64,000 nucleotides of DNA from Methanocorpusculum parvum. Its GTDB lineage: Archaea; Halobacteriota; Methanomicrobia; Methanomicrobiales; Methanocorpusculaceae. The notes beneath the pieces were generated by a model. It was not told the DNA's origin. It saw nothing but the letters and a program-made list of their open reading frames with translations, and ran no database searches. Below, piece by piece: positions 43,272 through 52,587 of this stretch. The number at the start of each line of letters is the position of its first letter. Position 1 is the stretch's first letter. A program made the position numbers and the translations under genes. The stretch spans positions 1 through 64,000 of the forward strand of contig LMVO01000045.1 in assembly GCA_002287215.1 (NCBI GenBank), written 5' to 3'.

Positions 43272-44186
43272 ATGATCACTGTTTTTTCCGGCGGCACAGG
43301 AACGCCCAAACTCATCCGGGGTCTCCGGCAGATCCTGCGCGATCACGAGATCACGGTCGTCGTGAATACGGCAGAGGATATCCGAATGTCGGGTCTGTAT
43401 GTTTCTCCGGATATCGACACCGTGCAGTATCTTTTTTCCGGACTGCTGAACACGGATTCCTGGTGGGGGATCCGCGGAGATTCGTTTGAAACGTTTCATG
43501 CGATGGAAAAGCTTGGATATACGGAGCTTCTGCCGCTTGGGGACCGGGACCGGGCCACAAATATTGCCCGCGCCGAGTTTTTGCGGCAGGGGATGAGTCT
43601 GACGAAGGCAACGGAGAAGATCGCGAAAGGCTACGGGATATCGGCAAAGATCCTGCCGATGTCGGATCAGGAGGTGACGAGTTATGTCGTCTGTGAGGAT
43701 GGGACCCTGATGCATTATCAGGAGTACTGGGTGAAACTGCGCGGGAATGTGGAGATCACCGGAGTGGTGAGAAAAACCGCCGACAGTGAACCGCTGAAAA
43801 CGACGCCCGAAGTTCTGGCAGCGATCGAAGCAAGTGACGGGGTGATCATCGGTCCGTCGAATCCGGTGACGAGTATCGGCCCGATCCTTGAGTGTGAAGG
43901 GGTCCGCGAGGCTCTGCAGCATACGTTCACGGTGGCCGTTAGTCCGTTTATCGGAAACCGGCCTGTCAGCGGACCTGCCGCCGCCCTGATGAAGGCATGG
44001 GGATATGAATCGACGTCCTACGGGACCTGGCAGGTCTACAAGGATGTGGTGGATCTATTTATTCAGGATATCAAAGATTCAGCGATCGAAGTGCCGGGAG
44101 CTCACCGTCTGGACACAATGATGACCAATGAGAAGAAGGCTGAGTCCCTGGCGTGGGATCTGCTCTCATACTTCCCGAGAAAATAA
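43272..44186 (+). CDS. cofD: 2-phospho-L-lactate transferase (coenzyme F420 biosynthesis)
   Basis: CofD joins the activated phospholactate moiety to FO to make F420-0. The 304-residue protein starts MITVFSGGTGTPKLIRGL, the nucleotide-binding start of the family, and contains NTAEDIRMSGLYVSPDIDT, GDRDRATNIAR and GPSNPVTSIGPIL, all hallmark segments. Length is normal. F420 is the main hydride carrier of methanogenesis and is also used by NpdG encoded at 54291-54995. Confidence 0.95.
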   Translation: MITVFSGGTGTPKLIRGLRQILRDHEITVVVNTAEDIRMSGLYVSPDIDTVQYLFSGLLNTDSWWGIRGDSFETFHAMEKLGYTELLPLGDRDRATNIARAEFLRQGMSLTKATEKIAKGYGISAKILPMSDQEVTSYVVCEDGTLMHYQEYWVKLRGNVEITGVVRKTADSEPLKTTPEVLAAIEASDGVIIGPSNPVTSIGPILECEGVREALQHTFTVAVSPFIGNRPVSGPAAALMKAWGYESTSYGTWQVYKDVVDLFIQDIKDSAIEVPGAHRLDTMMTNEKKAESLAWDLLSYFPRK

Positions 44187-44196
44187 GGAGAAAGGG

Positions 44197-44238
44197 GGAG
44201 GCGGATTCGATTCGCAAATTCTGCGGCGCGAATCCTCC
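44197..44238. repeat. Imperfect hairpin between convergent cofD and nrdJ
   Basis: GGAG-(GCG)-GATTCG at 44197-44209 pairs with CGAATCCTCC at 44229-44238, leaving a 3-nt bulge. The sequence uses the same GATTCG/CGCGAATC words as the fold-back repeats at 12083 and 58375. It may be a remnant of that family acting as a two-way terminator; A and T runs flank it. Confidence 0.45.
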
Positions 44239-44273
44239 TTAAAAAAGAGGGATGTGCTGATATTGGTAAAATC

Positions 44274-46484
44274 TCAGCTGCATCCGCTCCATCCGCAGTG
44301 TTTGCAGATGCCCATATTACAGCCCTCGCCGAAGTCCAGAGGCTCGCCGCACTCGGGGCAGGGCGGGTTTTTCTTTTCTCCCGGCGTCACCGGGGTCAGG
44401 GACCAGTTATCGAGTGTCGTGATCGCCTGATTGGTCGCCGCAAGTTCGATGCATTTCCCAACCACATCGGCACAGGACATACCTTCCGAGTTTTTGTTTT
44501 TGATCGCGGAAACACAGTTCACTTTCGCAAACTGTTTTACGAACTTTTCATACGGCACCCCGTTCTGGAGACCCGTGCTGATACTCCGGCCGAGCGCATT
44601 GCTGCTCGCTTCGCATCCGGCTCCGACGGTCCGGATGAACACTTCCATGGGCTTTCCGTCCATCGTGTTCACCGTGATATACAGGCGGCAGCATCCCGAC
44701 TGAGCAAGGAAGGTCCTTCCGACCAGTTCACGCGGGCGGGTGAAGAGTAACTGCGGGACGGTGCCGGGAGCCGGCTTCTCCGGGACGTCGGCAGGCTTTG
44801 CGGACTCCTGCTTCTCGAGAGCGAGAACAACATCCTCCCGGGACCCGGTTCGGTAGAGGGTCATGCCTTTGATCCCCTCCTTCCATGCAAGAAGGACTGC
44901 CTGTTCAACATCCTCTTTCGATGCGGAGACCGGCATGTTGATCGTCTTCGAGATCGAGGCATGGACATGTTTCTGGAATGCCGCCTGCATTAAGACATGA
45001 TCCTTCCAGCCAATATCCAGCGCGGTCTTGAAAACCGCTTTGAATGAATCCGGCAGCCACTCGACATCCTGGACCGATCCGGTCTCATGGACATGGTTGA
45101 TGATCTCATCGCGTTTTGCTTCCGCTTTGGCGCCGTCAAAGCCGAGCGAGGCGATGACGCGTCTGAGTTCCGCTTCGAAGTAGGGGTGGACCATCACGAA
45201 TGTTTTGCCGACCGTGTTTCTCCGGGTGTAGGCAAACGAGAAGACCGGTTCGATACCGGACGAGCAGCCTGCGAGAAGTGAGATCGTTCCGGTCGGGGCG
45301 ATGGTGGTGAGGGCGGCGTTTCGCATAATGACTCCCTGCTTATCCCAGACACTTCCTTCATATGCGGGGAACGTGCCCTTTTCTTTCCCGAGAATGACAG
45401 ACTCTTCGACGGCGACATTGTTGACCCGCTCCATCACTTCGGTGCAGAAGTTTCTGCCTGCTTCTGAATCATACGGGATCCGAAGCATGAGCATCGCATC
45501 ATGGACGCCCATCAGACCAAGACCGACCTTTCGTGTCCGGTTGGTCGCCGAACGGATCTCCGGGATCGGGAAGACGTTTTTGGTGATGACGGCATCGAGG
45601 AACCTGACACCCATTCTGGTCATGTTGTCGAGAGCTTCGTAGTTGATCCCGTCGGCTCTGACGAACTTTGCCAGGTTGATACTGCCGAGAACGCAGGATT
45701 CGAAGGGAAGAAGCGGCTGTTCGCCGCAGGGGTTGGTGGTGTCGATATCCCCAAGGCTGGGGGTGGGATTTTTCTTATTGATCGTATCGTAGAAGAGGAT
45801 GCCTGGTTCGCCGTTCTTCCAGACTCCTTCGATGATGCCCTGCCAGATCTCTCCGACGGTTATTTCTGTACCGTCGGCGCCGGTCACCCAGACCTTGTCC
45901 GTTTCGCCGTTTACGACCAGGTCCATGAACGCGTCCGAGACCATGACCGAGATATTGAAGTTGCTGAAGTCACCTTCTTTGGCTTTGCTTTTGATGAACT
46001 TCATGATGTCGGCATGCCAGACGTTCAAAATACCCATGTTTGCCCCGCGGCGTCTGCCGCCCTGTTTGATGACATCGGTGGCGGCATTGAAGACCCGCAT
46101 AAACGAGACCGGACCGGATGCTACGCCGTCTGTTGAACGGACCGGGGAGCCTTCGGGACGGAGATGGGAGAAGTTGTAGCCTGTGCCCCCTCCCGACTGA
46201 TGAATGATCGCTCCCCAGCGGATCGCGTCAAAGATCTCCGGGAGTGAATCGCTCACCGGAAGGGTGAAACATGCCGATAACTGGCCGAGCGGAGTTCCCG
46301 CGTTCATCAGTGTCGGAGAGTTTGGAAGAAACGACAAGGTCATCATCGCGTCAAAGTATTCCTTTGTCTCTTCCGGTGTCTCACCTAATGCATCTGCAAC
46401 CCGCCTGCAGACATCTTCAAACGATGCCTCACCGGTGCGGTAATATCTCGCCGCTAAAATACTGTCAACTACTGAATCCGCCAT
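44274..46484 (-). CDS. nrdJ: Adenosylcobalamin-dependent ribonucleotide reductase (class II)
   Basis: A 736-residue enzyme that makes deoxyribonucleotides with coenzyme B12. Typical segments in order: NSPTLMNAGTPLGQLSACF, SGGGTGYNFSHLRPEGS, NPCGEQPLLPFESCVLGSIN, the radical-site Cys/Glu motif within NPCGEQ, APTGTISLLAGCSSGIEPVF, and a C-terminal zinc ribbon CPECGEPLDFGEGCNMGICKHCGW (read in parts). The length fits the archaeal vitamin B12-dependent class. The start is the ATG at 46484 after AGGAAGT, not the TTG before it. It faces cofD. Confidence 0.94.
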   Translation of the reverse strand: MADSVVDSILAARYYRTGEASFEDVCRRVADALGETPEETKEYFDAMMTLSFLPNSPTLMNAGTPLGQLSACFTLPVSDSLPEIFDAIRWGAIIHQSGGGTGYNFSHLRPEGSPVRSTDGVASGPVSFMRVFNAATDVIKQGGRRRGANMGILNVWHADIMKFIKSKAKEGDFSNFNISVMVSDAFMDLVVNGETDKVWVTGADGTEITVGEIWQGIIEGVWKNGEPGILFYDTINKKNPTPSLGDIDTTNPCGEQPLLPFESCVLGSINLAKFVRADGINYEALDNMTRMGVRFLDAVITKNVFPIPEIRSATNRTRKVGLGLMGVHDAMLMLRIPYDSEAGRNFCTEVMERVNNVAVEESVILGKEKGTFPAYEGSVWDKQGVIMRNAALTTIAPTGTISLLAGCSSGIEPVFSFAYTRRNTVGKTFVMVHPYFEAELRRVIASLGFDGAKAEAKRDEIINHVHETGSVQDVEWLPDSFKAVFKTALDIGWKDHVLMQAAFQKHVHASISKTINMPVSASKEDVEQAVLLAWKEGIKGMTLYRTGSREDVVLALEKQESAKPADVPEKPAPGTVPQLLFTRPRELVGRTFLAQSGCCRLYITVNTMDGKPMEVFIRTVGAGCEASSNALGRSISTGLQNGVPYEKFVKQFAKVNCVSAIKNKNSEGMSCADVVGKCIELAATNQAITTLDNWSLTPVTPGEKKNPPCPECGEPLDFGEGCNMGICKHCGWSGCS

Positions 46485-46665
46485 CAATTACTTCCTCGAT
46501 TTACTGGTGTTCTGTTCAAAAAGCCGGTTTGGGGCAGTTCATACCCCGGCCGGGTTTTTGTACGTAACAATTAATAGGATATCACCGTATTTTAATCCAC
46601 TCGCTTCAGGTCTTGGTCCTCTAACACAACCCTTAAGAGCTAGTTAATGAGACCAATTAACTACG

Positions 46666-47166
46666 ATGGTAGTTCCTGCAAAAGTATTCTTTACGAAAGG
46701 CCGGGGTGTTCACAAAGATCAGCTCGTTTCGTTCGAGATGGCCCTCAGAAACGCAGGGATCGCCCCATTCAATCTGGTGTACGTTTCTTCGATCATGCCG
46801 CCGGACGCGGATATCGTCTCGCGCGAGGAGGGGCTCGCCTGTCTGAGACCCGGGGAGATCGTGTACTGCGTGATGGCGAAAAACGCATCGAACGAGCCGG
46901 ATCAGACGATAGCGGCAGCTATCGGACTTGCCGTTCCAAAGATCCATGACAGGCAGCACGGGTATCTTTCGGAGCATCACTGTTTCGGGGTCTCGGAAGA
47001 GGCGTGCGGAGAATATGCCGAAGAGCTGGCAAGAACGATGCTTGCAACAATTCTTGAAAAAGAGGGCGGGGATATCGTGAAAACCAGCAACATCAGTATT
47101 GCAGCCGAGACGGATACAAACGGCAGCTGGACGACCGTTGTCGCGACCGCGGTCTTCGTCTGTTAA
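46666..47166 (+). CDS. pdaD: Pyruvoyl-dependent arginine decarboxylase
   Basis: PdaD decarboxylates arginine to agmatine for polyamine synthesis. The 166-residue proenzyme is expected to cleave itself before the serine in VYVSSIMPPDAD (about residues 38-49) to make the pyruvoyl group. FFTKGRGVHKDQLVSFEMAL at the start and KTSNISIAAETDTNG near the end are family hallmarks. Length is normal. The 180-base gap upstream carries the promoters of this gene and of nrdJ. Confidence 0.94.
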   Translation: MVVPAKVFFTKGRGVHKDQLVSFEMALRNAGIAPFNLVYVSSIMPPDADIVSREEGLACLRPGEIVYCVMAKNASNEPDQTIAAAIGLAVPKIHDRQHGYLSEHHCFGVSEEACGEYAEELARTMLATILEKEGGDIVKTSNISIAAETDTNGSWTTVVATAVFVC

Positions 47167-47200
47167 ACCTATATCTGAATACAGCCAATATTTACACAAC

Positions 47201-48604
47201 ATGTGCGGCATCGCGGGCATTACCGATACGGCTGAGGTATCGGGATCATTATACTTGGCATTATATGCACTCCAGCACCGGGGTCAGGAGAGTGCAGGCA
47301 TCTTCACGTATGATGGTGAGACCGTACATAAATACAAAGGCTACGGACTGGTGGCCGAAGTATTTAGCGGACCTGTGCTCGAACGTCTGACCGGAACGAC
47401 CGGCATCGGGCATGTGAGATATCCGACGACCGGAGGGTCGAAACCGGAGAACATCCAGCCCTTCCATTTTATGTTCCGGGGGCATTCCCTTTCACTCGTG
47501 CACAACGGGAATCTGATCAATACGGATGAACTCAGATACGAATACGAAGGACACGGTCACATCTTTTCCACGACATCGGATACGGAGGTGATCGCGGCGA
47601 TCCTTGCAAACGAGATCATCCATGATCACACGCCCGACGAAGCGATCAGTTACTGTATGCGCAAGATCAGCGGGTCGTATGCGGTGATTTTTATGCTGGA
47701 CGGAACGCTGTATGCATTCCGTGATCCGCTCGGGATCAAACCGCTGTGTCTTGGGAAGACGGAGACCGGCGGACACATCCTCGCTTCGGAAAGCGTGGCG
47801 CTGGATACGCTCGGGGCAGAGTTCGTCCGGGATATCGCTCCCGGAGAGAGTGTCAGACTGCAGGGAGGGGAAGTATTTTCCCGCAGTATGATGAAATCAA
47901 AGTCCTGTGCCCACTGTATGTTTGAGTATGTGTATTTCGCGCGGGCGGATTCGATCATCGACGGCGTGTCGGTGTATGAAGTCCGCAGAAAGACCGGCGC
48001 GCTTCTCGCACAGGAAGCTCCGGCAAAAGCGGATCTGATCTCGCCGATCCCGGATTCCGGGACCGCGGCAGCTACCGGCTTTTCCCGTGAATCCGGCATT
48101 CCGTTCCGGGAAGCATTGATCAAAAACCGGTATACGGGCCGGACGTTCATTATGCCGACACAGGAAAAACGCGAGATCGCCGTTCGGATGAAGCTGAATC
48201 CTGTTCGCGGCCATATCAAAGACAAGTCGGTGGTCCTGGTTGATGACAGTATCGTCCGGGGGACGACTTCGAAAAAGATCCTGTCTCTTGTGCGCGAGTT
48301 CGGCGCAAAGGAACTGCATCTCAGGATCGCTTCGCCGCCGATCATTGCGCCCTGTTATCTCGGAACCGATTTTCCGACAAGAAATGAACTGATCGCCTCG
48401 AAAAAATCCGTTCCGGAAGTGGAGGCGGAGATCGATGCGACCAGTCTGGCCCATATTTCGCTGGACGGGCTTATTCAGGCGATCGGGATCCCCCGGGAAA
48501 ACCTCTGCCTGGGATGTCTTACCGGCCGGTATCCGGTGGCGATACCCGGAGAGGAAGAGGATGGCCGCGAGATCGGCATGGTGGATTCATACTCCTGTCC
48601 GTGA
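47201..48604 (+). CDS. purF: Amidophosphoribosyltransferase
   Basis: PurF makes phosphoribosylamine from PRPP and glutamine, the committed step of purine synthesis. The 467-residue enzyme has the catalytic Cys2 (MCGIAG), Arg73 in GHVRYPT, the NGN oxyanion motif (102-104), Asp in SDTE, the PRPP loop VVLVDDSIVRGTTS, and iron-sulfur cysteines (AHCMFEYVYFA, IAPCYLG, LCLGCLTG). All are intact, in contrast to the paralogue at 41273. CCTATATC (47168-47175) is a TATA box about 28 bases before the ATG, so translation is probably leaderless. Confidence 0.95.
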   Translation: MCGIAGITDTAEVSGSLYLALYALQHRGQESAGIFTYDGETVHKYKGYGLVAEVFSGPVLERLTGTTGIGHVRYPTTGGSKPENIQPFHFMFRGHSLSLVHNGNLINTDELRYEYEGHGHIFSTTSDTEVIAAILANEIIHDHTPDEAISYCMRKISGSYAVIFMLDGTLYAFRDPLGIKPLCLGKTETGGHILASESVALDTLGAEFVRDIAPGESVRLQGGEVFSRSMMKSKSCAHCMFEYVYFARADSIIDGVSVYEVRRKTGALLAQEAPAKADLISPIPDSGTAAATGFSRESGIPFREALIKNRYTGRTFIMPTQEKREIAVRMKLNPVRGHIKDKSVVLVDDSIVRGTTSKKILSLVREFGAKELHLRIASPPIIAPCYLGTDFPTRNELIASKKSVPEVEAEIDATSLAHISLDGLIQAIGIPRENLCLGCLTGRYPVAIPGEEEDGREIGMVDSYSCP

Positions 48605-48623
48605 ATCTGTCTGACCATCCTGC

Positions 48624-48634
48624 TTTTTTATTTT
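48624..48634 (+). terminator. T-run terminator after purF
   Basis: TTTTTTATTTT lies 20 bases after the purF stop. Farther on, TTTTCCCTT (48720-48728) and AAGGGAAAA (48738-48746) form a perfect 9-bp hairpin of uncertain use. Confidence 0.5.
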
Positions 48635-48746
48635 AATTCCTGTCCGCTGTTTTGACGAAAACAAAACCGCCCGCTCTGCGGAAAACAAGCGCAAAGAACA
48701 GGTCAGTGATCTGAATAGATTTTCCCTTCCGGCAAAGAAGGGAAAA

Positions 48747-49092
48747 ACCTAAAAAAATTGGAGAGGTTTTAAGAGAGAGTGGTACGTGTCATTAACCTGA
48801 GTATTTTATGGAACAGACCCGAAAACTGTAGTGGTGTGGTGTTTTTGTGGTGTTTTGTGAGGTGTATATTCTGTGGAAAAGGCAGGTGTGTGTGGTGTGT
48901 CCTTGTTTCCCATTTTACAGAACTGATTTTGTTCACGGGTCTGTTTGCCGCTTGTGCTCTTCTCACAAGCTGCTACAATACTATTCGTCATTCTTATATT
49001 TAAATATATCTACCAATGCACGGCATTGATGATGGGCATAGATGCACTGCATAGTGCAAAGCATTATTATTTCCCGAACCAAATAAAGTGTA
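48747..49092 (+). promoter_or_regulatory. Intergenic region before the multi-PAS gene
   Basis: No gene is supported. About 48826-48905 is unusually rich in G and T on the plus strand (repeated GTGGTGT and GTGTG words). CTTATATTTAAATATATC (about 48992-49009) is a good TATA region. TGCACT/AGTGCA (49043-49048, 49053-49058) is a small perfect inverted repeat between TATA box and start and could be an operator of the HTH protein itself. The start of transcription is expected near 49030-49040. Confidence 0.45.
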
Positions 49093-51243
49093 ATGGCAGA
49101 GCAGACTGGCGAATTCTCTGAAATACTCACGCTTTTACGGGAGAATCCCCGGGGGATGTCAGTCACGGAGATCGCCGACGCCACGCATCTGAACCGAAAC
49201 ACCATAGCGCGATACATGGATAATCTTCTGGTGTCCGGCCGGGTCGAGATGCGCACCTTTGGCAAAGCCAAGGTTTTTTTCTTATCAAAACGGGTCCCCG
49301 TATCCGCGATGCTCAACCTCTCCTCTGAGATGGTGCTGCTGATCGATGCGGATCTCAGGGTCATTCAGGCAAACGAATCATTACTCTCTTTTGTTGGCGC
49401 AGAATCCGACCAGATCATCGGAAAATATGTGTATGAAAGCGCCTGCAAAACATTCTGCAGTGATGTCCTGACCGACCAGATCAGAGCGGCCCTTCAGGGA
49501 GAAATGGTCAGAAGCGAACTTCGTCTGCTGAAAAACGGTGCCGAAAGTTATCTGGATCAGCGGATCTATCCCATGGTCCTCTCTGACGGACGCCCCGGCG
49601 TTACCGTTGTCTGGGACGATATCACCGAAAAAGTCAACTCGGAAGCCGCGCTTGAACAAAGCGAGGCGATGTTTCGCCGTCTCGTCGAAACGATCCATGA
49701 TGTCATCTGGTCCGTCGATGAAACATTCTGCATCCAGTACATCAGCCCCCAGATAACCAGCGTGACAGGTTATCTGCCGGAGGAGCTGAACGGGCGCAAA
49801 CTCTCGGCGTTCATGCCCAAAGGAGCGGCGGCCCGTTTCGACTGGGAACTTGCATCAGCGGTCTCCCGGGAAAACGGGTTCACCCTCCCGGAGTTCCCCT
49901 TCATCTGCAAAGACGGCAGAAAGATCTACTGCGAATTTTCCGGATCCCCGGTCCTTCTTGAACAGGAAGGATCCATTTTTCTCGGCTACAACGGCGCTCT
50001 GCGGGACGTTACCGACCGGAGGGATGCGGAGCTCGGGGCAAAACGGTGGAAGAGATTCCTTGACTCGGTGATGAACAATATTCCGGCGATCATCACGGTG
50101 ATCGGGATGGAGTCCCGGAAATACTATTATGTGAACAAATCCGCTGAGCTGTTTCTGCAGAAATCACGCGCTGAGCTTTCCCGTATGACTTCAAAGGAGG
50201 TCCTGGCGAAGATCGGATCCGTCCGGCTGACCGAAGCACACGACACGGTTGCTTTGACCGGCGATGAAGTCCGGGTATCCGAGGACCGGATCGTCGTCAA
50301 CGGAGAGACCAGATACATCTCCGCGCGGGTCATTCCGATGAAGCTCTCAGTCGACCGCCGGTATCTGCTGACGATCGTCAACGACATCACCGAAGAGGAC
50401 GCTGACCGGCAGCGGCAGATGATGAGCCGGGAACTCGCATTTATTCTCGAAGGCGTTTCGACGACCCAGGAGATGTGGGATCCCCTTCTTGAGATGCTCC
50501 CGAAGATATCCGGATACGAATCGGTGGCGATCTACCAGCGCAGTATTTTTGATGATTACACCCTGTTCCGGGCAAAAGACGGAAGATTTGCTCCGGCGAT
50601 CCATACTGATTCGATCATTCACCGGATCATCAGGAAAGGTGAGCCGGTGATATTCGATAAACACCGGATGAAGCTTCTGCCGGAATCAGCAGCATCTCCG
50701 ATGGATCAGGCGAAATCACTGGTTCTGATGCCGGTGATATTCGACGGAAGGGCAGTCGCCTGCGTGATCCTGGGGTCAAAAACGCCCCTCTCCCCGGATA
50801 CGGTCAGAAGGACCCTGCTTGTATCGACGGCGTTTCAGATAAGCACGGTCGCCTCACGGTGTCTGGTGCAGGAGAAACTTCAGCGGGAACGCGACCGGAC
50901 GAGAAGCTATCTTGATGTTGCCGGCGTTGTGCTGGTGATGGTGAACCGGGACGGGAATGTCGAGATGCTGAACAGATACGGCACGAAGATCCTCGGCTAT
51001 ACCGAAGCGGAGCTGATGGGCAGGAACTGGTTTATGACTGCGGTCCCTGAACTGGTCAGAAAACAGCGGATGGACGGATTCCAGAAGATCATTGCCGGAA
51101 AGGTCCGTGACGATGATTATGCGTATGTGGGAGCTGTCTTATGTAAAGACGGGACCGAGAAGACGCTCCGGTGGAGAAATGCCCCGCTTTATGAAGAGTG
51201 CGGAAGCATCTCCGGTGTCGTTTCCTCCGGGGAACTAATTTAG
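49093..51243 (+). CDS. HTH and multi-PAS sensor-regulator
   Basis: A 716-residue soluble protein. Order of domains: winged HTH (about 5-66, MSVTEIADATHLNRNTIARYM), PAS 1 (about 75-180), PAS 2 (190-315, with a PAC ending YNGALRDVTDRRDAE), PAS 3 (320-440), a GAF-like region (about 450-590) and PAS 4 (600-716). It has no histidine kinase or membrane segment, so sensing and DNA binding appear to be in one chain. The HTH is related to that of the 200-residue protein at 34335. Its stop overlaps the stop of convergent thiC by two bases. Confidence 0.85.
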   Translation: MAEQTGEFSEILTLLRENPRGMSVTEIADATHLNRNTIARYMDNLLVSGRVEMRTFGKAKVFFLSKRVPVSAMLNLSSEMVLLIDADLRVIQANESLLSFVGAESDQIIGKYVYESACKTFCSDVLTDQIRAALQGEMVRSELRLLKNGAESYLDQRIYPMVLSDGRPGVTVVWDDITEKVNSEAALEQSEAMFRRLVETIHDVIWSVDETFCIQYISPQITSVTGYLPEELNGRKLSAFMPKGAAARFDWELASAVSRENGFTLPEFPFICKDGRKIYCEFSGSPVLLEQEGSIFLGYNGALRDVTDRRDAELGAKRWKRFLDSVMNNIPAIITVIGMESRKYYYVNKSAELFLQKSRAELSRMTSKEVLAKIGSVRLTEAHDTVALTGDEVRVSEDRIVVNGETRYISARVIPMKLSVDRRYLLTIVNDITEEDADRQRQMMSRELAFILEGVSTTQEMWDPLLEMLPKISGYESVAIYQRSIFDDYTLFRAKDGRFAPAIHTDSIIHRIIRKGEPVIFDKHRMKLLPESAASPMDQAKSLVLMPVIFDGRAVACVILGSKTPLSPDTVRRTLLVSTAFQISTVASRCLVQEKLQRERDRTRSYLDVAGVVLVMVNRDGNVEMLNRYGTKILGYTEAELMGRNWFMTAVPELVRKQRMDGFQKIIAGKVRDDDYAYVGAVLCKDGTEKTLRWRNAPLYEECGSISGVVSSGELI

Positions 51244-52505
51244 ATCTTTTTCTCGAGAGCTTTTTCCACGATCTTTATCGCGCAAAGGTCCCCGCACATC
51301 GAACAGGTCTCACATGCCCCGTCCCGGTCATGGATCTTTTTTGCATGTTCGCCAAACAGCGAAAGATCATACTGCGCCTGCCAGTCGAGATTTTTGCGTG
51401 CCTCGGCCATTTTTGCCTGGCGGGGAAGCTCGGCCTCCCTTCGGCGGGACAGGTCTCCGACATGGGCTGCGACTTTGCAGACCCGGGTACCCTCGATGAT
51501 GTCATCGACATCGGGAAGAGCGAGATGCTCTGAAGGCGAGACCATACACAGGAAATCCGCTCCGGCACAGGCTGCAGCTGCCCCGCCGATCGCCCCCGTG
51601 ATATGGTCATACCCCGGAGCGATGTCCGTGACCAGCGGACCTAAAAGATACAGCGGCGCGAAGTCCGTGATTTCCTTGATCATTTTTACATTGTAGGAGA
51701 TCTCGTTGTAGTCCATGTGCCCCGGCCCTTCGATCATCCGCTGGATCCCTTTGTCTTTGGCGCGTCTGGCAAGTTTTCCCAGCGTCAGATACTCCTGGGA
51801 TTTGGCAAGTTTCGTTGAATCGACGTAAGCTCCGGGCCGCATCCCGTCGCCAAGCGACAGGGAAATTTCGTATTCGTCCAGGATCTCGAGAAGATAATCA
51901 TACTCTTTATAGAGCGGATTCTCCTCGCCGCTTGAAATCATCATCGCCGTATGGAACGACCCTCCCCGGGAAACGACTCCCATCACCCGCGGATCAAGGG
52001 TCAGGGCGTCGAGAACCTCCAGATTCACACCGCAGTGAAGCGTCATGAAATCCACGCCCTGTTTTGCCTGATCAAGGATCACGGAAAACAGGATGTCGGA
52101 CGTCAGGTCAACGACGTTGCCCGCCCGGCGGACCGCTTCATAAATCGGCACGGTCCCGACCGGGATGCTGAGTTTGAGGATCTCTTTTCTCATCGCCGCA
52201 AGATCGCCGCCTGTGGAAAGATCCATTATCGCGTCGGCGCCGTTATCGATTGCAGCCTGAGCTTTTTTCATCTCCTTTGCCGGGTCGCAGGTGACGCCGG
52301 AAGTTCCGATATTCACATTTATTTTGACAGAGGTTCCTTCGCCGATCGCACAGGGTTTGTATTCACGCGTCTCGTTTTGCAGAAGAATGGTCCGGCCGGC
52401 GATGATATTTCTGGAAAGGGCCTCCGGCGTCATTCCCTCGGATTTTGCAGCCTCGACAACTCCGGATAAATCTCCGTGAAGGCAGCTCTGGATTATAGAG
52501 TGCAT
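51240..52505 (-). CDS. thiC: Phosphomethylpyrimidine synthase
   Basis: ThiC is a radical SAM enzyme that converts aminoimidazole ribotide to the pyrimidine half of thiamine. The 421-residue protein is the short archaeal form: VKINVNIGTSG, DLSTGGDLAAMR, GVDFMTLHCGVN, EGPGHMDYNEI, and the C-terminal iron-sulfur motif CETCSMCGDLC (CxxCxxxxC). Its start codon lies within a 16-bp palindrome at 52504-52519, pointing to repression by a DNA-binding regulator. The 82-base gap to the divergent MBL gene holds both promoters. Confidence 0.95.
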   Translation of the reverse strand: MHSIIQSCLHGDLSGVVEAAKSEGMTPEALSRNIIAGRTILLQNETREYKPCAIGEGTSVKINVNIGTSGVTCDPAKEMKKAQAAIDNGADAIMDLSTGGDLAAMRKEILKLSIPVGTVPIYEAVRRAGNVVDLTSDILFSVILDQAKQGVDFMTLHCGVNLEVLDALTLDPRVMGVVSRGGSFHTAMMISSGEENPLYKEYDYLLEILDEYEISLSLGDGMRPGAYVDSTKLAKSQEYLTLGKLARRAKDKGIQRMIEGPGHMDYNEISYNVKMIKEITDFAPLYLLGPLVTDIAPGYDHITGAIGGAAAACAGADFLCMVSPSEHLALPDVDDIIEGTRVCKVAAHVGDLSRRREAELPRQAKMAEARKNLDWQAQYDLSLFGEHAKKIHDRDGACETCSMCGDLCAIKIVEKALEKKI

Positions 52506-52519
52506 AGGTACGTACCTAT
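52504..52519. promoter_or_regulatory. Palindromic operator at the thiC start
   Basis: ATAGGTACGTACCTAT is a perfect 16-bp palindrome overlapping the first bases of the thiC start codon. A minus-strand TATA-like CCTATAATG (about 52536-52544) would start transcription near 52515, inside the palindrome. Archaeal thiamine genes are known to be controlled by ThiN-domain regulators in some lineages; assigning this site to such a regulator is inference. Confidence 0.55.
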
Positions 52520-52587
52520 TTGGTTTCCTTTCGCATTATAGGTTATACAAAGAAAGTTAAACCAGGGAAGCAGAAGATATCAGAAGT

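Noticed and set aside
52506-52587. TPP riboswitch before thiC
   Set aside because: The gap is 82 bases, holds two divergent promoters and has no TPP-aptamer sequence; the predicted thiC leader is about 10 bases.
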